Below, one piece after another: positions 51,584 to 61,671 of a stretch of 64,000 nt of DNA (within the stretch, counting starts at the first letter, position 1; each line of letters begins with the position of its first letter). This DNA comes from an uncultured Granulosicoccaceae bacterium (GTDB lineage: Bacteria; Pseudomonadota; Gammaproteobacteria; Granulosicoccales; Granulosicoccaceae): the NCBI GenBank assembly GCA_937998875.1, contig CALLBO010000020.1, positions 93,121 to 157,120 of the forward strand, written 5' to 3'. The position numbers were made by a program, and so were the translations under genes. A model generated the notes under the pieces. The model did no database searches and was not told where the DNA came from. It saw nothing but the letters and a program-made list of their open reading frames with translations.

Positions 51584-53461
51584 CTACGGGCAATTAATTG
51601 CGAGACGCGTACCGCTGCCTGCAAGGATTGTTACTGCCGGTATCGTCAATAGCCGATCACCATCAACCGAACTATTGCCAGACCCAATTCGGCTGTTGTT
51701 GCTTATACTTGTGGCAGTCCAGCTACACCGAGTTCCTGCACCGGGTCGAAACAGGTTGGTGTTTCGCGGTGTGATGTCAGCCGTCTGGTTGCTACTGGTT
51801 GATCTCAATGAAATCTCGTAGGTGTTTGAGGAATCGACAATACTCGTATGGAAATTGTTTATCGGTGTAGCCCATTCGATAGTTGTGTTGTGATTGTCGT
51901 CACCGTTTACAGTTGGCTGCAACGATCCAGAACCGGAAGCATTATGAATGCCCGGAAAACTTAGAGTCGTAGGGTAACGCCATGCAGACTCATCTCCGAA
52001 TCCATAGCCGAAGACACTATTCACAACAGAACTGAAAGAAAGCCAGTTATGCCCAACACCCGCAAGTGCTGATGCAGAAAACCCCACACGTGCCTGAGTA
52101 AAAATGCTCGCCATCGGGCGCCCCTGGGTTTGCCAGTCAATGGTCGTGTCATCCTTGCCATGATCCACCATAAGGTAAGAAAACCGGTCACCACGCCGAC
52201 GAAGCAGTTGCTCTTGGTGGTTCATCCAGTTCCAGACTCGCGTAGGCTGTGAACCAGTGGAGTCATAGTCGCGGATTGCGCCGTTGTGTCTGCCGTTGTT
52301 GACGATCGGCAGATTGCTGGATTGTGATCCCCACAATCGCACAAAATCCGATTGAAACAACGGACTGCTTGCATAGTTTGTCATCCCTTCGCTGGCGTAG
52401 ATACCTGCAAACACTGACGGATAGCGCATGCCGTATGTCAACGCGCCCGAACCACCCATCGAATGACCGTACACATGGATAAGATCGCTATCTATATTGA
52501 ACTGGCCATCATTGACGAGAAAGTCAATTGATGAAAGGACTCTCTGCTCCGTGAAATTCTCAACCACACCTGATTGCGGAATTGAACCTTGCGTCAGGTA
52601 ATTATGATCTCTCGCAAATCCATACCACCAGCTATGCAAACTGCCTACATTGCCACCCGGGTCACTTGGAAACAACTGAATCACAGGCCAGCTGAATTCA
52701 CTTTGTTCTACAAATTTGAGTGGTTCGCTATAAGCATGTAGATACACCCGTAATGAATACGCTCGCGAAGCATTATAATCCGGAGGTAGCGCCACTGAGA
52801 AATTGAACGCGTAGCCCTGCAACGTCGGATTCCAGTTTGCGTAGTCCATGTACTGCGTATAAATACGGCCTTTGCCGCCGTTGGTGGAAACTGTTAGTAC
52901 CGGACGAGGTGTCGCTACTGACTCAACTACAGGTTGTGTGGTTGCATTGCTACCGGGCACGATGGTTCTGTTTTCACTGCCGCCAACAACACTGGTCACT
53001 GCGTAGTAGGCGTCGCCCTGCTGGCCATTTTGTGTGGTGGAAACAAACAGCCCCTGATCTTCACTCAGCGGTTGACCGGAATTGCTGATAACGAAATTAC
53101 GCGGCACATCATCAGAGCCATATCGATTGACCGATGTATCCTGATCCAGCGGCCCCCAGCGATCAGTCAGACGCGTCGCCGAACCGAGATTGGCGCTGGT
53201 TATTGGCGCAGTGTGTCGATACACGTGATAGTCAACACCGTTACCGGATTCACTCCACACCAGAAAGGTCTGACCGTTGCGATGACCAGCCGAGATCGCA
53301 TCGCCTAAAGTGCCGGCGCTGTTCCCACTGTCACCCGCATCACCAGAACCGTTGTCCGTGGTTGTTGCGCCAGCGTTATTCAATCCATCGAGGTTAAGGT
53401 CGTTCCCGCTACACGCAGCAAGCGTCAAAACCAGCACTATGGAAATCGCTATTAGTTTCAA
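51584..53461 (-). CDS. Lipoprotein alpha/beta hydrolase-fold protein (paralogue B)
   Basis: 625 residues from TTG 53461. The start is fixed by AGGGGAG six bases upstream and by the signal KLIAISIVLVLTLAAC (lipobox LAAC). A Gly/Asp/Asn-rich linker, the fibronectin-like segment (GHRNGQTFLVWSESGNGVDYHVYRHT) and the hydrolase domain follow. The nucleophile is Ser in VYGHSMGGSGAL, the acid is in HGKDDTTIDW and the His is in GVGHNWLSF. The paralogue downstream shares GMTNYASS/AMTNYSSN, RVWNWMNHQ/VWDWMNHQ and the C-terminal SLRSTSSNQTADITPRN block. Probably surface-attached, acting on the same class of polymer or ester as paralogue A. Confidence 0.82.
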   Translation of the reverse strand: MKLIAISIVLVLTLAACSGNDLNLDGLNNAGATTTDNGSGDAGDSGNSAGTLGDAISAGHRNGQTFLVWSESGNGVDYHVYRHTAPITSANLGSATRLTDRWGPLDQDTSVNRYGSDDVPRNFVISNSGQPLSEDQGLFVSTTQNGQQGDAYYAVTSVVGGSENRTIVPGSNATTQPVVESVATPRPVLTVSTNGGKGRIYTQYMDYANWNPTLQGYAFNFSVALPPDYNASRAYSLRVYLHAYSEPLKFVEQSEFSWPVIQLFPSDPGGNVGSLHSWWYGFARDHNYLTQGSIPQSGVVENFTEQRVLSSIDFLVNDGQFNIDSDLIHVYGHSMGGSGALTYGMRYPSVFAGIYASEGMTNYASSPLFQSDFVRLWGSQSSNLPIVNNGRHNGAIRDYDSTGSQPTRVWNWMNHQEQLLRRRGDRFSYLMVDHGKDDTTIDWQTQGRPMASIFTQARVGFSASALAGVGHNWLSFSSVVNSVFGYGFGDESAWRYPTTLSFPGIHNASGSGSLQPTVNGDDNHNTTIEWATPINNFHTSIVDSSNTYEISLRSTSSNQTADITPRNTNLFRPGAGTRCSWTATSISNNSRIGSGNSSVDGDRLLTIPAVTILAGSGTRLAINCP

Positions 53462-53467
53462 AAAATA

Positions 53468-53474
53468 CTCCCCT
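53468..53474 (-). promoter_or_regulatory. Strong Shine-Dalgarno fixing a TTG start
   Basis: AGGGGAG on the minus strand, six bases before TTG 53461. No comparable site precedes the upstream ATGs at 53503 or 53506. Confidence 0.75.
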
Positions 53475-53738
53475 GAAAATCGGTTGGAATCTCGCAATTC
53501 CATCATATCGGCGCAGCACACCTACGTTACCAAAATGACGCCTTAAAGAGTGTGTTGCCCGTTAACTTATTGTTACAGACAAAATCGAAGCGCAATTCGA
53601 AATGAGAACCGCTAGACGAGATGCATAAGATTACCCAATCTGTGAGCGTCAGGCTCTTCAGCCTTTCACCAACAGCTGTTGCAGGGTATAAAACAGTACT
53701 ACCAAGCTTAAACTGACTTTGAACTGAACGGGATACAC

Positions 53739-55040
53739 ATGCACCTGAAGCATAACAAGGACCGACTCACTTCCCGCTTGTGTGAAGCAGTGGACAACGC
53801 GACTGACGACCTGATCGAGTTGACACAAGCGTTAATCAATTTCCCAACCATCAACCCACCGGCGGAAAATTATCGGGAAATCTGTGAGTTTCTCAGCGCA
53901 AGGCTGACAAAAAAAGGCTTCAAATGCGATTTGATTCGGGCGACCGGCGCTCTTGGTGATAGCGACAAGTACCCGCGATGGAACGTCGTAGCTCGACACG
54001 AAGGCGGCAGACCAGGCGAATGCGTGCATTTTAATTCTCACACAGACGTCGTCGCAGTCGGGGATGGCTGGACGGTCGATCCGTTTGAAGGCGTGGTTAA
54101 AGACGGGAAGATTTATGGCCGCGGAGCATGCGATATGAAAGGTGGATTGGCAGCATCAATCATCGCTGCAGAAAAATTTATAGAAATCTGTGGCGACTAC
54201 AAAGGTGCCATTGAGATTTCCGGCACCGCAGACGAAGAGTCCGGTGGTTTTGGCGGTGTTGCGTATCTGGCGGAACAAGGATGGTTTAACCCTGAACGAG
54301 TGCAACATGTGATCATTCCGGAACCGCTCAACAAAGACAGGATCTGCCTTGGTCATCGCGGTGTTTTGTGGACCGAAATAGAAACCTACGGTCATATCGC
54401 ACATGGCTCAATGCCGTTTCAGGGTGACTGCGCTGTACGGCATATGGGGGCCGTCATTGAAGCACTGGAACATAAAGTTTATCCCGCACTTGAAAAAAAA
54501 CAAACCGCAATGCCGGTGGTCCCCGAACAGGCGCGCCAGTCAACGCTTAATATCAATTCGATTCACGGCGGACTACCCGAACCTGAAGCGGGTTACACGG
54601 GACTACCCTCAGCCCTCGTACCGGACAGATGTCGTATGGTACTCGACCGTCGATTCATCATTGAAGAAGATATTGACGACGTCCGGCAGGAACTGCAGTC
54701 GTTGTTGCGCGAAGTCGGGCATAGCAGACCGAAGTTCAAAGCCACAACAAAAGAGCTGTTTTCAGTGATTCCGACTATGACAGACAAGGACGCACCGATA
54801 GTTAAGGCTGTCACGGACGCGATACAGCAGGAGCTTGGCAGGGAACCGGACTATGTTGTTTCACCCGGCACTTATGATCAGAAGCATATCGATCGGATTG
54901 GACGGCTGCAGAACTGCATCGCCTACGGGCCGGGTATTCTGGATCTGGCACATCAACCAGATGAATATGTTGGTATTCAGGATATGGTTGATTCTACGAA
55001 AGTAATGGTTCGTTCTTTGGCATCACTGCTACTGGATTAG
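53739..55040 (+). CDS. M20 family deacylase (ArgE/DapE-like)
   Basis: 433 residues. All metal ligands and catalytic residues are present: NSHTDVVAVGDGW (His, Asp), YGRGACDMKGG (bridging Asp), TADEESGG (Glu-Glu), IIPEP (Glu) and the C-terminal His in LDLAHQPDEYV. The dimer-face His is in HIAHGSMPF. It belongs to the acetylornithine deacetylase / succinyl-diaminopimelate desuccinylase group, but not clearly to either named enzyme. It is single, on the plus strand, convergent with the leucine-catabolic operon. It provides an intact contrast to the degenerate M20 gene at 46436-47563. Confidence 0.88.
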   Translation: MHLKHNKDRLTSRLCEAVDNATDDLIELTQALINFPTINPPAENYREICEFLSARLTKKGFKCDLIRATGALGDSDKYPRWNVVARHEGGRPGECVHFNSHTDVVAVGDGWTVDPFEGVVKDGKIYGRGACDMKGGLAASIIAAEKFIEICGDYKGAIEISGTADEESGGFGGVAYLAEQGWFNPERVQHVIIPEPLNKDRICLGHRGVLWTEIETYGHIAHGSMPFQGDCAVRHMGAVIEALEHKVYPALEKKQTAMPVVPEQARQSTLNINSIHGGLPEPEAGYTGLPSALVPDRCRMVLDRRFIIEEDIDDVRQELQSLLREVGHSRPKFKATTKELFSVIPTMTDKDAPIVKAVTDAIQQELGREPDYVVSPGTYDQKHIDRIGRLQNCIAYGPGILDLAHQPDEYVGIQDMVDSTKVMVRSLASLLLD

Positions 55041-55084
55041 ATTATGGGGCTTACCCGGCATCCTGTTTTTTAAGGCTCGAACAA

Positions 55085-57034
55085 CTAACTTTCACTCACG
55101 AGCTGCAACAATAATGCACCGGCTTCGACCTGATCACCGACGCTACCCATCACTTCTTCAACAGTTCCATCTCTGGGTGCGGTTAGAGTATGCTCCATCT
55201 TCATCGCTTCCATCACCATAAGCGTGTCACCTGCAGTAACAGCATCGCCGGCAGCAACCTGCACCAGCTTCACCTGCCCCGGCATGGGCGCGACCACGAC
55301 ATCACCACCATCAGCCGACCCACCTGCTCCGTCAAGCAGATCAGGCACAGCAAGATGCCATGCACGATCTGTAAAAACACTAACCCCTTCCGGATGACAT
55401 TGGCAGAAAGCTCTCAGCTTGTCGGCGTTAAAAAGATATTGATCTTGTCCTTGCATCGTTAACGTATGTGGCCTGCCATTAACAGCAAACTCCCACTCTC
55501 TGCCATCGTTGCTTGCAAGTGTTACAACAATCTCGGCATCCGAACGGTCATTCAACACCACACTACGCAATAACGGCTGCCAGAGCGTAAACGAAGAAAA
55601 CGGTTTGCGCTCATCGGTTAAGCCTGCAGCCTGCATAGCTGCCAGACAGGCAATCTCATCCGGCACCTCACGCATCGCGGTAAGTTGATCGCTATTTCTA
55701 TCAATCAATCCGGTATCAACATTGCCATCAGCAAACTCCTTATTGCTGATCAGATCACTCAAGAAATTAATATTGGTAACTGAACCCGAGGCATGGGTAT
55801 TACGCAAAGCTTTTAACAAGATACGGCGCGCATCTTCGCGGGTTGAGCCATGCACGGTCAACTTGGCAATCATCGGATCATAGAATGGAGAAATCGTATC
55901 TCCACTACCAACGCCGGTATCGATACGCACATAATCCGGGAACCGCAAATAATGCAGCGTACCGGTAGCCGGTAGAAACCCCTTCTCTACATCTTCAGCA
56001 TAGATTCGCGCCTCCATCGCCCAGCCATCAATCGCAAGATCAGATTGCACAACAGGTAACTCCTCACCGGATGCAACTCGCAGTTGCCACTCTACAAGAT
56101 CTGTGTTGGTAATCGCTTCAGTCACCGGATGCTCAACTTGCAGCCTGGTATTCATTTCCATGAACCAGAACCGGTCCGGTAGCAGACCTTCAGAGCTATC
56201 TACAATAAACTCAACTGTACCCGCACCTGAGTAATTGATCGCTTTTGCAGCTTCAACTGCTGCACTTCCCATCGCATGACGCATTTCCTCAGTCATTCCC
56301 GGAGCTGGCGCTTCTTCAATCACTTTTTGATGGCGCCTTTGCAGCGAACAATCCCGCTCAAACAAATGCACAACGTTGCCGTGGTTATCACCGAACACCT
56401 GGATTTCTATATGCCTCGGTGCGGTAACGAACTTTTCAACAAGGCAAGCTGCATCACCAAAGCTTGCTTCTGCCTCACGCTGAGCACTGGCAAGCGCCGC
56501 TGCAAAGTCACTTTCAGACTCCACCAGACGCATTCCCTTACCGCCACCACCGGATCTTGCTTTTATCAATACGGGATAGCCAATAGTGTTGGCTTGCGAC
56601 TCTAGAAAAGCACTATCCTGATTGTCACCATGATAACCGGGGACCACAGGCACACCGGCTTCTTCCATTAGCTTCTTGGCTGCATCTTTTAACCCCATCG
56701 CTCGAATTGATGCAGCGCCCGGCCCGATGAAACATAGGCCGGCTGTTTCAACTGCCTCTACAAACCCGGGGTTTTCCGATAGAAACCCGTAGCCCGGATG
56801 TATTGCTTCAGCACCGGTAGCCAATGCGGCCTCAATAATGACATCACCAAGCAGATAACTTTCATTAACCGGCGCCGGCCCGATTCGTACCGCTTCATCT
56901 GCCATAGCCACATGCATAGCACTGGCATCAGCATCAGAATAGATTGCAACCGTTTTAACACCCATTCTGGATGCCGTGCGCATAATGCGGCAGGCGATTT
57001 CACCACGATTGGCAATTAAAATTTTATTGAACAA
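55085..57034 (-). CDS. liuD: Methylcrotonyl-CoA carboxylase, biotin-containing subunit
   Basis: 649 residues. It has a biotin carboxylase domain starting FNKILIANRGEIACRIMRTA, an ATP-grasp region with KARSGGGGKGMRLVE, EMNTRLQVEHPVTE, and a C-terminal biotinyl domain with the biotin Lys in VMEAMKMEHTL. With the partner subunit 4 bases upstream it carboxylates 3-methylcrotonyl-CoA in leucine breakdown. The start is a TTG at 57034. Propionyl- or acetyl-CoA carboxylase alternatives are less likely because the neighbours encode isovaleryl-CoA dehydrogenase and an enoyl-CoA hydratase. Confidence 0.9.
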   Translation of the reverse strand: MFNKILIANRGEIACRIMRTASRMGVKTVAIYSDADASAMHVAMADEAVRIGPAPVNESYLLGDVIIEAALATGAEAIHPGYGFLSENPGFVEAVETAGLCFIGPGAASIRAMGLKDAAKKLMEEAGVPVVPGYHGDNQDSAFLESQANTIGYPVLIKARSGGGGKGMRLVESESDFAAALASAQREAEASFGDAACLVEKFVTAPRHIEIQVFGDNHGNVVHLFERDCSLQRRHQKVIEEAPAPGMTEEMRHAMGSAAVEAAKAINYSGAGTVEFIVDSSEGLLPDRFWFMEMNTRLQVEHPVTEAITNTDLVEWQLRVASGEELPVVQSDLAIDGWAMEARIYAEDVEKGFLPATGTLHYLRFPDYVRIDTGVGSGDTISPFYDPMIAKLTVHGSTREDARRILLKALRNTHASGSVTNINFLSDLISNKEFADGNVDTGLIDRNSDQLTAMREVPDEIACLAAMQAAGLTDERKPFSSFTLWQPLLRSVVLNDRSDAEIVVTLASNDGREWEFAVNGRPHTLTMQGQDQYLFNADKLRAFCQCHPEGVSVFTDRAWHLAVPDLLDGAGGSADGGDVVVAPMPGQVKLVQVAAGDAVTAGDTLMVMEAMKMEHTLTAPRDGTVEEVMGSVGDQVEAGALLLQLVSES

Positions 57035-57038
57035 CTCG

Positions 57039-58646
57039 CTACATCCTGAACACGCCGAAGCGTGTGTCTTTGATAGGTGCGTTCAACGCAATTGATAAAC
57101 TCAAGCCCATAACATCCCGGGTCTTACGCGGATCAATGATGCCGTCATCCCATAGCCTTGCTGATGCATACAACGGATGTGCCTGTTCTTCAAACATGTC
57201 TATCGTGGGTTGCTTGAACGCCGCCTCTTCCTCCGCCGACCAGGCCTCGCCCTTGCGCTCAAGACCATCACGCTTAACCGTTGCGAGAACTCCTGCAGCC
57301 TGCTCACCACCCATGACAGAAATTCTTGAATTCGGCCAAGTCCACAAGAAGCGCGGGCTGTAGGCCCGCCCGGCCATACCGTAGTTGCCAGCTCCGAAAG
57401 AACCGCCAACAAGAAAAGTCAGTTTAGGCACACTGGTAGTCGCTACTGCGGTAACCAGCTTGGCGCCGTGACGTGCTATGCCTTCATTTTCATACTTCCT
57501 GCCCACCATAAAGCCTGTAATGTTCTGTAAAAAAACCAACGGTATTTTACGTTGTGAACATAGCTCGACAAAGTGAGCACCTTTGGTGGCCGACTCTGAA
57601 AACAACACCCCGTTATTCGCAATAATGCCGACCGGCATACCGTGCACATGTGCAAAGCCACAGACTAAGGTATTGCCATAGCGGGCTTTAAACTCATCAA
57701 AACGCGACCCGTCAACAATTCGGGCGATGACTTCCTTAATGTCGTAAGGGATTTTAAGATCGGCCGGCACCACACCGGTGATTTCACCCGGATCATACAA
57801 AGGCTCTTCAACCGGCTGAATCACAACGCCATCAGGCCTTTTGATATTCAAATTAGCTATTACCTGCCGCGCCTGTGCAAGCGCATGGGTATCGTCATCG
57901 GCAAGATAGTCCGCCACACCTGATAAGCGGGTATGCACATCACCACCACCGAGATCTTCGGCACTTACCACTTCACCGGTGGCAGCCTTTACTAACGGCG
58001 GGCCCGCAAGAAAAATAGTACCTTGCTCTTTAACTATTATTGCTACATCAGACATCGCAGGTACATACGCTCCACCGGCAGTACATGACCCCATCACCAC
58101 TGCTATTTGAGGAATGCCGGCAGCAGACATGGTCGCCTGATTAAAAAAGATACGTCCAAAATGGTCACGATCAGGGAACACTTCATCCTGATTAGGCAGA
58201 TTTGCCCCACCGCTATCTACCAGGTACACACATGGCAAATGATTCTCAGCTGCAATCTCCTGCGCACGCAGATGTTTCTTCACCGTTAAAGGATAGTAGG
58301 TCCCACCTTTTACAGTGGCATCATTGCACACGACCATGACATCCTGATCATGCACCCTACCCACTCCCGCTATTACACCGGCGCTGGGTGCCGCGTTGTC
58401 ATACAGATTATGCGCTGCAGTCGCACCAACTTCTAAGAAAGGCGAACCGGCATCGAGTAAATTCGCTACACGCTCACGCGGTAACATCTTGCCGCGACTT
58501 ATATGCCGTGTACGTGACTTTTCGCCGCCTCCCTGTGCTGCAAGTCTGGCAACCGTTGCGACTTCTTCAAGCGCAGCTGCATGCGCTGCAGAATTTTTTC
58601 TGAAGGTTTCTGATGACGCTGAGATTGTGGATTTAATAACGCTCAA
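57039..58646 (-). CDS. liuB: Methylcrotonyl-CoA carboxylase, carboxyltransferase subunit
   Basis: 535 residues, as usual for MCC-beta. Conserved blocks: [93 protein letters not shown] and [19 protein letters not shown]. It transfers carboxylate from biotin to 3-methylcrotonyl-CoA, producing 3-methylglutaconyl-CoA. It lies between the dehydrogenase and the biotin subunit in one minus-strand operon. Confidence 0.95.
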   Translation of the reverse strand: MSVIKSTISASSETFRKNSAAHAAALEEVATVARLAAQGGGEKSRTRHISRGKMLPRERVANLLDAGSPFLEVGATAAHNLYDNAAPSAGVIAGVGRVHDQDVMVVCNDATVKGGTYYPLTVKKHLRAQEIAAENHLPCVYLVDSGGANLPNQDEVFPDRDHFGRIFFNQATMSAAGIPQIAVVMGSCTAGGAYVPAMSDVAIIVKEQGTIFLAGPPLVKAATGEVVSAEDLGGGDVHTRLSGVADYLADDDTHALAQARQVIANLNIKRPDGVVIQPVEEPLYDPGEITGVVPADLKIPYDIKEVIARIVDGSRFDEFKARYGNTLVCGFAHVHGMPVGIIANNGVLFSESATKGAHFVELCSQRKIPLVFLQNITGFMVGRKYENEGIARHGAKLVTAVATTSVPKLTFLVGGSFGAGNYGMAGRAYSPRFLWTWPNSRISVMGGEQAAGVLATVKRDGLERKGEAWSAEEEAAFKQPTIDMFEEQAHPLYASARLWDDGIIDPRKTRDVMGLSLSIALNAPIKDTRFGVFRM

Positions 58647-58685
58647 AGCAGCAAACTCATGACAAATGGGCGCATAGAAAAGGGC

Positions 58686-59849
58686 TCAACTGCTGGATCG
58701 CATCAGTTCGCGGCCAATCAGCATACGTCTGATTTCACTGGTACCGGCACCAATTTCCATTAACTTGGCATCACGCATCAAGCGGCTGACCGGCGAGTCA
58801 TTCATAAACCCGGCACCACCCATCGCCTGCACTGCCTGCACTGCCTGCTCCATGGCTTTTTCACTCGATAGCAACACACAGGCAGCAGCGTCCTGCCGTG
58901 TGACTTCATTGCGATCACATGCAGCAGCAACAGCGTACACATAGGCACGTGATGAGTTCATCGCAACATAGAGATCCGCGATCTTGGCCTGCATCAATTG
59001 AAAGTTACCAATGGATTCACCGAACTGTTTACGATCATGCATATACGGCATGATGTGATCAAGACAGGCGTGCATGATACCCACACCGATACCTGCAAGA
59101 ACGACACGTTCATAATCAAGCCCGGACATTAAAACGTTGACGCCTTTTCCTTCCACACCGAGAACATTCTCTTCCGGTACTTCACAGTTATCAAAAATCA
59201 ATTCTGCAGTACTTGAACCACGCATACCCAGCTTGTCAAAATGATCTGATGTACTGAAACCTTTAAAGTCACGCTCAATAATGAAGGCAGTAATGCCTTT
59301 TGATCCGGCAGCCGGATCTGTTTTCGCGTACACCACCAGCGTATTCGCTTCCGGTGCGTTAGTGATCCAGTACTTAGTACCGTTTAAAACGTAGTAACCG
59401 TTTTTCTTCTCGGCACTGAGTTTCATTGAAACCACATCCGAACCGGACCCTGCCTCTGACATAGCGAGTGAACCGACATGCTCACCAGATACCAGCTTCG
59501 GCAGATATTTTTCGCGTTGCGCTTCAGTGCCGTTTAGTTGAATTTGGTTAACGCAAAGATTTGAGTGCGCACCATAGGAAAGAGAAACAGAGGCACTGGC
59601 ACGCGCGATTTCTTCAACCGCAATCGTGTGGGCCAGGTAACCAAGAGAGGCGCCACCGTATTTTTCATCAACCGTCACACCAAGCAGCCCCAATTCGCCA
59701 AGTTCCGGCCACAGTTCTGGAGGAAATCGATTGGTTTTGTCAATTTCCGCCGCCATCGGAGCCAGGCGATCCTGCGCCCAGCGGTGGACCAGATCGCGCA
59801 TTGCCTCGATATCGTCACCGAGTGCAAAGTTCATTGACGCATTGAACAT
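58686..59849 (-). CDS. liuA: Isovaleryl-CoA dehydrogenase
   Basis: 387 residues of the acyl-CoA dehydrogenase fold. Blocks: LGLLGVTVDEKYGGASLGYLAH, SVSLSYGAHSNLCVNQI (isovaleryl type), AMSEAGSGSDVVSMKL, YWITNAPEANTLVVYAKTDP, GLDYERVVLAGIGVGIM (catalytic Glu region of IVD, in DYERVVLA) and the C-terminal IGAGTSEIRRMLIGREL. It oxidises isovaleryl-CoA to 3-methylcrotonyl-CoA with FAD and passes electrons to ETF. It is 39 bases upstream of liuB. Confidence 0.93.
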   Translation of the reverse strand: MFNASMNFALGDDIEAMRDLVHRWAQDRLAPMAAEIDKTNRFPPELWPELGELGLLGVTVDEKYGGASLGYLAHTIAVEEIARASASVSLSYGAHSNLCVNQIQLNGTEAQREKYLPKLVSGEHVGSLAMSEAGSGSDVVSMKLSAEKKNGYYVLNGTKYWITNAPEANTLVVYAKTDPAAGSKGITAFIIERDFKGFSTSDHFDKLGMRGSSTAELIFDNCEVPEENVLGVEGKGVNVLMSGLDYERVVLAGIGVGIMHACLDHIMPYMHDRKQFGESIGNFQLMQAKIADLYVAMNSSRAYVYAVAAACDRNEVTRQDAAACVLLSSEKAMEQAVQAVQAMGGAGFMNDSPVSRLMRDAKLMEIGAGTSEIRRMLIGRELMRSSS

Positions 59850-60031
59850 GAAGTTGCTCCGATTAAAACCACGTGTACCAACGATAAAAAGTTGCGCAAC
59901 AGAAATGCCAGCAGCGCCGAACCAGTGTCATAAACCGCCGCAGTATTGTACCGCACGCTGCCATCGGGCTGGAGCTTTCGCCCTGGACAGAGCATTCACC
60001 CTGAGCAATGAGCACCGGCAACCGGCACGTT

Positions 60032-60853
60032 CTAGAGCTTTTCTACCCAGGCGGCCGGTCTCTTTTGCGCAAATGCCGAAACACCCTCACGCCCTTCTTC
60101 ATCGCGCAGGCAAGAGGCAAACGCGTCCGCAGCCAGTTGGATTGATGGTGAGGAGTGCTGAATAAGTTGTTTAGTAACGGCATTTGCCCTGGGTGCGCAC
60201 CTGGCGATCATGTTAAGTAAACGGGTTAGTTCCGCTTCTATGGTTTGCGCGTCACAGTGTTGATCGGCCAATCCAATACGCACTGCCTCCACAGCGTCGA
60301 CACGCAGACCACTAAGCGCCAAACGCCTGGCAGCACTTTGTCCAATTCGTCCCACCACGAAAGGTGCAATCTGCCCCGGTGGCAATCCCAATGAAGTTTC
60401 AGATAAAGCGAAAAGTGCATCGTCACCCACGATAACCATATCTGCACAACACACCATGCCAAAGCCTCCGCCAAAGGCCGGACCTTCAACCACAGCAACC
60501 ACAGCTTTCGGGTAACTATTTAACCTGGCATACAACTCACCCACGCTCCGATTCATTAGCGCAACCGGATCAGTATCACCCGGCGGCTTATCCAGATGCG
60601 CAAGCGCTGCTTTCAAATCAGCGCCGGCACAGAAAACACCATTCGCACCTCGCAGTACCAGCGAGCGGATAGCGGTGTCATCTGCAGTAGCATCAAGCAG
60701 CTCATTAAGCTCACGCATTAGCTGATCTGTCAAAGCATTCTTTGTCGGCGGATGATCTAAGGTAGCAATCAGATGGGGGCCGCGTACCTCAATTGCAATA
60801 CGCTCCAGTGACTGTGATACACGCGCAAGTGCCGGGCTCATGTGTTCCGCCAC
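60032..60853 (-). CDS. liuC: Enoyl-CoA hydratase/isomerase, probably methylglutaconyl-CoA hydratase
   Basis: 273 residues, crotonase fold. LVLRGANGVFCAGADLKAALA gives the first oxyanion-hole segment and VEGPAFGGGFGMVCCADMVI the second. The catalytic acid region is LSETSLGLPPGQIAPFVVGRIG. Presence in the leucine operon points to hydration of 3-methylglutaconyl-CoA to HMG-CoA. It precedes liuA by 182 bases, so it may be first in the operon or have its own promoter. The HMG-CoA lyase (liuE) and a LiuR regulator are not in the window. Confidence 0.8.
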   Translation of the reverse strand: MAEHMSPALARVSQSLERIAIEVRGPHLIATLDHPPTKNALTDQLMRELNELLDATADDTAIRSLVLRGANGVFCAGADLKAALAHLDKPPGDTDPVALMNRSVGELYARLNSYPKAVVAVVEGPAFGGGFGMVCCADMVIVGDDALFALSETSLGLPPGQIAPFVVGRIGQSAARRLALSGLRVDAVEAVRIGLADQHCDAQTIEAELTRLLNMIARCAPRANAVTKQLIQHSSPSIQLAADAFASCLRDEEGREGVSAFAQKRPAAWVEKL

Positions 60854-61272
60854 AACTAATAACCTCTACCAGTAAGATTTGCGGCTTATTCTACACAGCA
60901 GCCATGAAAAACCGTGGTGTCCAACCTTGACGTAATAAGACCGGAAAACGGAGCGCTACCAATCCGGTAGCGCCACCCAGGTACAGCTATTCAAAGAACT
61001 CCGCCTTTTTAATCAAATCTTACTGATCATCACGCGCTCAACCACACGATACATCGTTGGGCATTTGTCTCTGAAAAGACACCTCTGACTTACAACACCA
61101 GAAATACTTTTAAAAACATCACCTCTTGTTATTACATGCTTGATACAAATGCCGTGACAGAATGAATCAACCAGTCCACATTATTTAACATTTCCAATTT
61201 CACTGTTTTTATATACAGTATCTGTGCTAGCCTTAAATTGTCAGTGCAGCCACAACTATTTGAGAGTGGCTT
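60854..61272. other. 419-base divergent region upstream of the leucine operon
   Basis: Lies between the leucine operon (minus) and the small repeat protein (plus). It contains the inverted repeat at 60953-60973 and presumably both promoters. No gene or RNA was recognised. Confidence 0.5.
60953..60973. promoter_or_regulatory. Inverted repeat upstream of the leucine-catabolic operon
   Basis: GCGCTACC-AATCC-GGTAGCGC, a perfect 8-bp inverted repeat with a 5-base spacer, 100 bases upstream of the liuC start. It could be an operator or a transcript hairpin; no T run follows on either strand. I cannot match it with certainty to a known LiuR site. Confidence 0.45.
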
Positions 61273-61671
61273 ATGAACACCCGTAAATCCGTCCGGCACC
61301 CCAATCCCAAAGCAAAACCTGACATCCATCAGACCCCGGAGCCTCAGATCAAGGATGCAGCGCCCCGCTACCGTGTAAACCTGAGCAATGCACCACATAA
61401 ATATGAAGGCGCTCAATCTGTTGATAATCTGCCTGCTGATAGGCAGCTTGCTGATAGGCAGCTTGCTGACAGGCAACTTGCTGACAGGCTAAGTGCAACT
61501 CAGCAGCAGTTTGTATTGAAGTTCTGCAGTCAGCTGGCCAGTGTCATCGAAGCATGTGAACACAGCGAATCCGCAGAAATCGAAGTCGGTCGCCGGCAAG
61601 TCGATACGAAACAGGTAAAAGTTAAACTACAAGCAGAGCGCGAGTTTACTCATCACTCTGGAAAACCGTAG
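61273..61671 (+). CDS. Small hydrophilic protein with ADRQL repeats
   Basis: 132 residues, hydrophilic, no signal peptide or membrane segment, no recognised family. A run of four 5-residue units (LADRQ type) at about residues 55-74 is followed by a helix (TQQQFVLKFCSQLASVIEACEH) and a charged C-terminus. GAGAGTGG precedes the ATG at a fitting distance. An overlapping minus-strand frame (61132-61476) exists, but the plus frame has the better start and composition. It may be a strain-specific gene. Confidence 0.5.
   Translation: MNTRKSVRHPNPKAKPDIHQTPEPQIKDAAPRYRVNLSNAPHKYEGAQSVDNLPADRQLADRQLADRQLADRLSATQQQFVLKFCSQLASVIEACEHSESAEIEVGRRQVDTKQVKVKLQAEREFTHHSGKP
61435..61494 (+). repeat. 15-bp tandem repeat, four copies
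   Basis: Units gctgataggcagctt (two identical copies), gctgacaggcaactt and the diverged gctgacaggctaagt. They encode ADRQL, ADRQL, ADRQL and ADRLS. The in-frame period allows length change without frameshift. Confidence 0.9.

Noticed and set aside
61132..61476. Minus-strand frame opposite the ADRQL gene
   Set aside because: Its repeats (SKLPI type) are the mirror of the plus-strand 15-bp repeat, and it has a poorer start.
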